A stretch of DNA of 30,741 nt from Anaeromyxobacteraceae bacterium (GTDB taxonomy: Bacteria; Myxococcota; Myxococcia; Myxococcales; Anaeromyxobacteraceae), in the NCBI GenBank assembly GCA_027349605.1, contig DAIEMM010000130.1, forward strand, positions 1 to 30,741, in the 5' to 3' direction. Shown piece by piece: positions 29,031-30,741 of this stretch. How positions within the stretch are numbered: the stretch's first letter is position 1; each line of letters begins with the position of its first letter. The position numbers and the translations under genes were made by a program. The notes below the pieces were generated by a model. The model did no database searches, had not been told where the DNA came from, and worked only from the letters and a program-made list of their open reading frames with translations.

Positions 29031-30446
29031 ATGAGCGACATGAAGATCCCTGCCCCTTCGCGTCGGTTCGGCGCCGGGGCGATGGCCCTGGTCCTGATGC
29101 TTGGCCTTGGCCTGGGGGGCGGAGCGGCGTACCTGGTCTTCCGTGGCACGCCGGGTCACGATCACGCAGCCCCTTCCGCCGAGGCGAAGACCCGCTACAC
29201 CTGCCCGATGCACCCGACCATCGTGTCGGACCACCCCGGCGACTGCCCGATCTGCGGCATGGCGCTCGTAAAGGTGGGGGCAGCCGGCGGAGCAGCCGGT
29301 GGCGAGAGGAAGATCGCCTTCTATCGGTCGCCCATGGACGCGAAGCAGACCTCGCCGGTCCCGAGGAAGGACGAGATGGGCATGGACTACCTGCCCGTCT
29401 ACGAGGATGAGGTGGCGGGCGGCGCGGCGCCGGTGGAGGGGCTCGCGAACGTGCAGATCGATCCGCAACGCCAGCAGCTCATCGGCCTGCGAACCGTCGA
29501 GGCCAGCGTCGGCCCCGTGGGCGCGAGCTGGCGCACGGTCGGCAAGGTGGCGGTCGACGAGACCCAGGTGCACCACGTGAACATCAAGGTGGGTGGCTTC
29601 GTGGACACCGTCTACGTGGACTACGTCGGCAAGCCGGTGAAGCGCGGCGAGCGGCTCTTCTCGATCTACAGCCCGGACCTGCTCTCCGTGCAGCAGGAAT
29701 ACCTCCTTGCGCTCCGGACCCGGAAGGCGCTCTCCGAGGGCGGAGTGGCCACCGGCGCCGGCAACGACCTGGTCGAGTCTGCTCGCGAGCGCCTCCGGCT
29801 CTGGGACATCCCGGAGAGCGAGGTGAAGCGGCTCGAGGAGACCGGCAAGCCGACGAAGAACCTCACCCTCTACTCGCCCATGACCGGGGTGGTGACGAAG
29901 AAGGACATCGTCATGGGGCACCGGCTCAACGAGGGGGACATGCCCTACGAGATCACCGACCTGTCCCGGGTCTGGGTTCTCGCCGACGCCTACGAGACCG
30001 ACCTCGGCCGGATCCGGACGGGGATGACCGCGACGCTCTCCCTCGAGGCATTTCCGAACAAGACGTTCAAGGGGAAGGTCATCTTCATCGACCCCATCCT
30101 CGACGCCAAGACCCGTACCGCCAAGGTCCGCCTCGAGTTCGCGAACCCCAAGGGCGAGCTCAAGCCGGAGATGTTCGGCGAGGTGACGATGCAGGCCGAG
30201 AAGCGGGAGGGCCTCCGCATCCCCGCCGATGCGGTCATCGACTCGGGGACGAGGAAGGTGGTCTTCGTCGCGCTTGACGAGGGCAAGTTCCAGCCACGCG
30301 AGATCGAGGTCGGGTCGGTGAGCGGAGATCAGGTGGAGGTCGTCTCCGGCCTGAAGGCCGGTGACAAGGTCGTCACCCGCGCCAACTTCCTCATCGACTC
30401 CGAGTCGCAGCTGCGCGCCTCACTGGCCGCCATGGGAGGGAAGTAG
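29031..30446 (+). CDS. cusB: Periplasmic adaptor of the Cus-type system with heavy-metal-binding domain
   Basis: A 471-residue membrane fusion protein. A signal anchor at about 14-40 is followed by a heavy-metal-binding domain YTCPMHPTIVSDHPGDCPICG (about 57-80; C59, C76, C79 with H62) and a second, degenerate copy lacking its cysteines (FYRSPM...EMGMDYLP, about 101-124). Then the adaptor fold: barrel-sandwich, helical hairpin and beta barrel to the C-terminus. It links CusA to CusC. ATG 29031 lies 19 bases after cusC. Confidence 0.9.
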   Translation: MSDMKIPAPSRRFGAGAMALVLMLGLGLGGGAAYLVFRGTPGHDHAAPSAEAKTRYTCPMHPTIVSDHPGDCPICGMALVKVGAAGGAAGGERKIAFYRSPMDAKQTSPVPRKDEMGMDYLPVYEDEVAGGAAPVEGLANVQIDPQRQQLIGLRTVEASVGPVGASWRTVGKVAVDETQVHHVNIKVGGFVDTVYVDYVGKPVKRGERLFSIYSPDLLSVQQEYLLALRTRKALSEGGVATGAGNDLVESARERLRLWDIPESEVKRLEETGKPTKNLTLYSPMTGVVTKKDIVMGHRLNEGDMPYEITDLSRVWVLADAYETDLGRIRTGMTATLSLEAFPNKTFKGKVIFIDPILDAKTRTAKVRLEFANPKGELKPEMFGEVTMQAEKREGLRIPADAVIDSGTRKVVFVALDEGKFQPREIEVGSVSGDQVEVVSGLKAGDKVVTRANFLIDSESQLRASLAAMGGK

Positions 30447-30448
30447 CG

Positions 30449-30741
30449 ATGATCCAGAGGATCATCCGCTTCTCGGCGGAGAACCGCTTCCTGGTCATCG
30501 CCGGGACAGTCGTGCTGCTCGCGCTCAGCGTCTACGCGATGCGGAACATCCCGCTCGACGCGCTGCCCGACCTGTCCGACACGCAGGTCATCGTCTACTC
30601 CCGGTGGGATCGAAGCCCCGACATCATCGAGGACCAGGTCACCTATCCCATCACGACGGCGCTGCTCGGCGCGCCCAAGGTGAAGGCGATCCGGGGCTTC
30701 TCCGACTTCGGCTTCAGCTACGTCTACGTGATCTTCGAGGA
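30449..30741 (+). CDS. cusA: CusA-type RND metal efflux pump, cut by window end
   Basis: The first 97 codons of an RND pump of the heavy-metal branch: first membrane helix at about 13-32, then the PLDALPDLSDTQVIV stretch and VTYPITTALLGAPKVKAIRGFSDFGFSYVYVIF, typical of CusA/CzcA. Starts two bases after the cusB stop. Full length would be about 1000 residues; the rest lies outside the window. Metal (copper/silver versus others) cannot be fixed here; the cupredoxin favours copper. Confidence 0.92.
   Translation, partial: MIQRIIRFSAENRFLVIAGTVVLLALSVYAMRNIPLDALPDLSDTQVIVYSRWDRSPDIIEDQVTYPITTALLGAPKVKAIRGFSDFGFSYVYVIFE

Noticed and set aside
1..30741. CRISPR arrays, insertion sequences, rRNA or tRNA genes
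   Set aside because: No regularly spaced repeats, transposase-like frames with terminal repeats, or RNA gene cores were seen on either strand.

Overview
The window is a GC-rich bacterial chromosome segment with densely packed genes, frequent GTG starts and 4-base start/stop overlaps. A sigma54-dependent response regulator with its histidine kinase, many -24/-12 type promoters, FtsX-type ABC exporters and a Cus-type metal efflux operon suggest a Gram-negative, perhaps a myxobacterium-like (Myxococcota) or related lineage. This taxonomic call is inference; there is no rRNA or other phylogenetic marker here.

Layout. (1) 22-6146, plus strand: cystathionine beta-synthase, then after a hairpin and a new promoter an aliphatic-sulfonate/taurine/nitrate-type ABC importer (ATPase, lipoprotein, permease) and an AMP-forming acetyl-CoA-synthetase-like ligase. 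(2) 6312-18498: an accessory block with a small secreted C-x-C protein, a minus-strand envelope operon (secreted protein, cytochrome c, OB-like periplasmic protein, CxxC protein, STAS protein), a minus-strand FtsX permease/ATPase/permease exporter, two plus-strand genes of unknown role (one a degenerate receiver), a patatin phospholipase fused to a YHS metal domain, a small cupredoxin, a second small secreted C-x-C protein, an HD-GYP protein, a DoxX-like operon and another degenerate receiver. (3) 18526-23986, minus strand: a sulfur assimilation operon (Cys-containing leader ORF, OsmC, YeiH-type transporter, 80-aa unknown, CysG, siroheme sulfite/nitrite reductase). (4) 24064-26930, minus strand: NtrC-type regulator and kinase. 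(5) 27202-30741, plus strand: cupredoxin and CusCBA efflux system, the last gene cut by the window edge.

The main discovery is regulatory. The gaps in front of the accessory genes and the cus operon carry sequences matching a sigma54 promoter (YGGC-N8-TGCW, with GG and GC exactly 12 apart). About 60-110 bp upstream of each of eight of them lies a copy of a palindrome GTGAC-N7-GTCAC, the expected place and form for an enhancer-binding-protein site. The obvious candidate activator is the NtrC-type regulator at 24064-25467, whose kinase has a His/Met-rich periplasmic region. The predicted regulon (small C-x-C secreted proteins, cytochrome c operon, FtsX exporter, cupredoxins, DoxX operon, degenerate receiver, CusCBA) looks like an envelope metal (probably copper) stress response, several of whose members have no described function.

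A second circuit links the two sulfur loci. A 16-bp box, ATCC-GTTA-N2-TA-GGAT, overlaps the -10 region of both the importer promoter and the OsmC/sulfite reductase promoter, with two further degenerate copies at the latter. The second promoter appears to start transcription right at the ATG of a 34-codon ORF containing Cys-Ile-Cys, reminiscent of leaderless cysteine attenuators.
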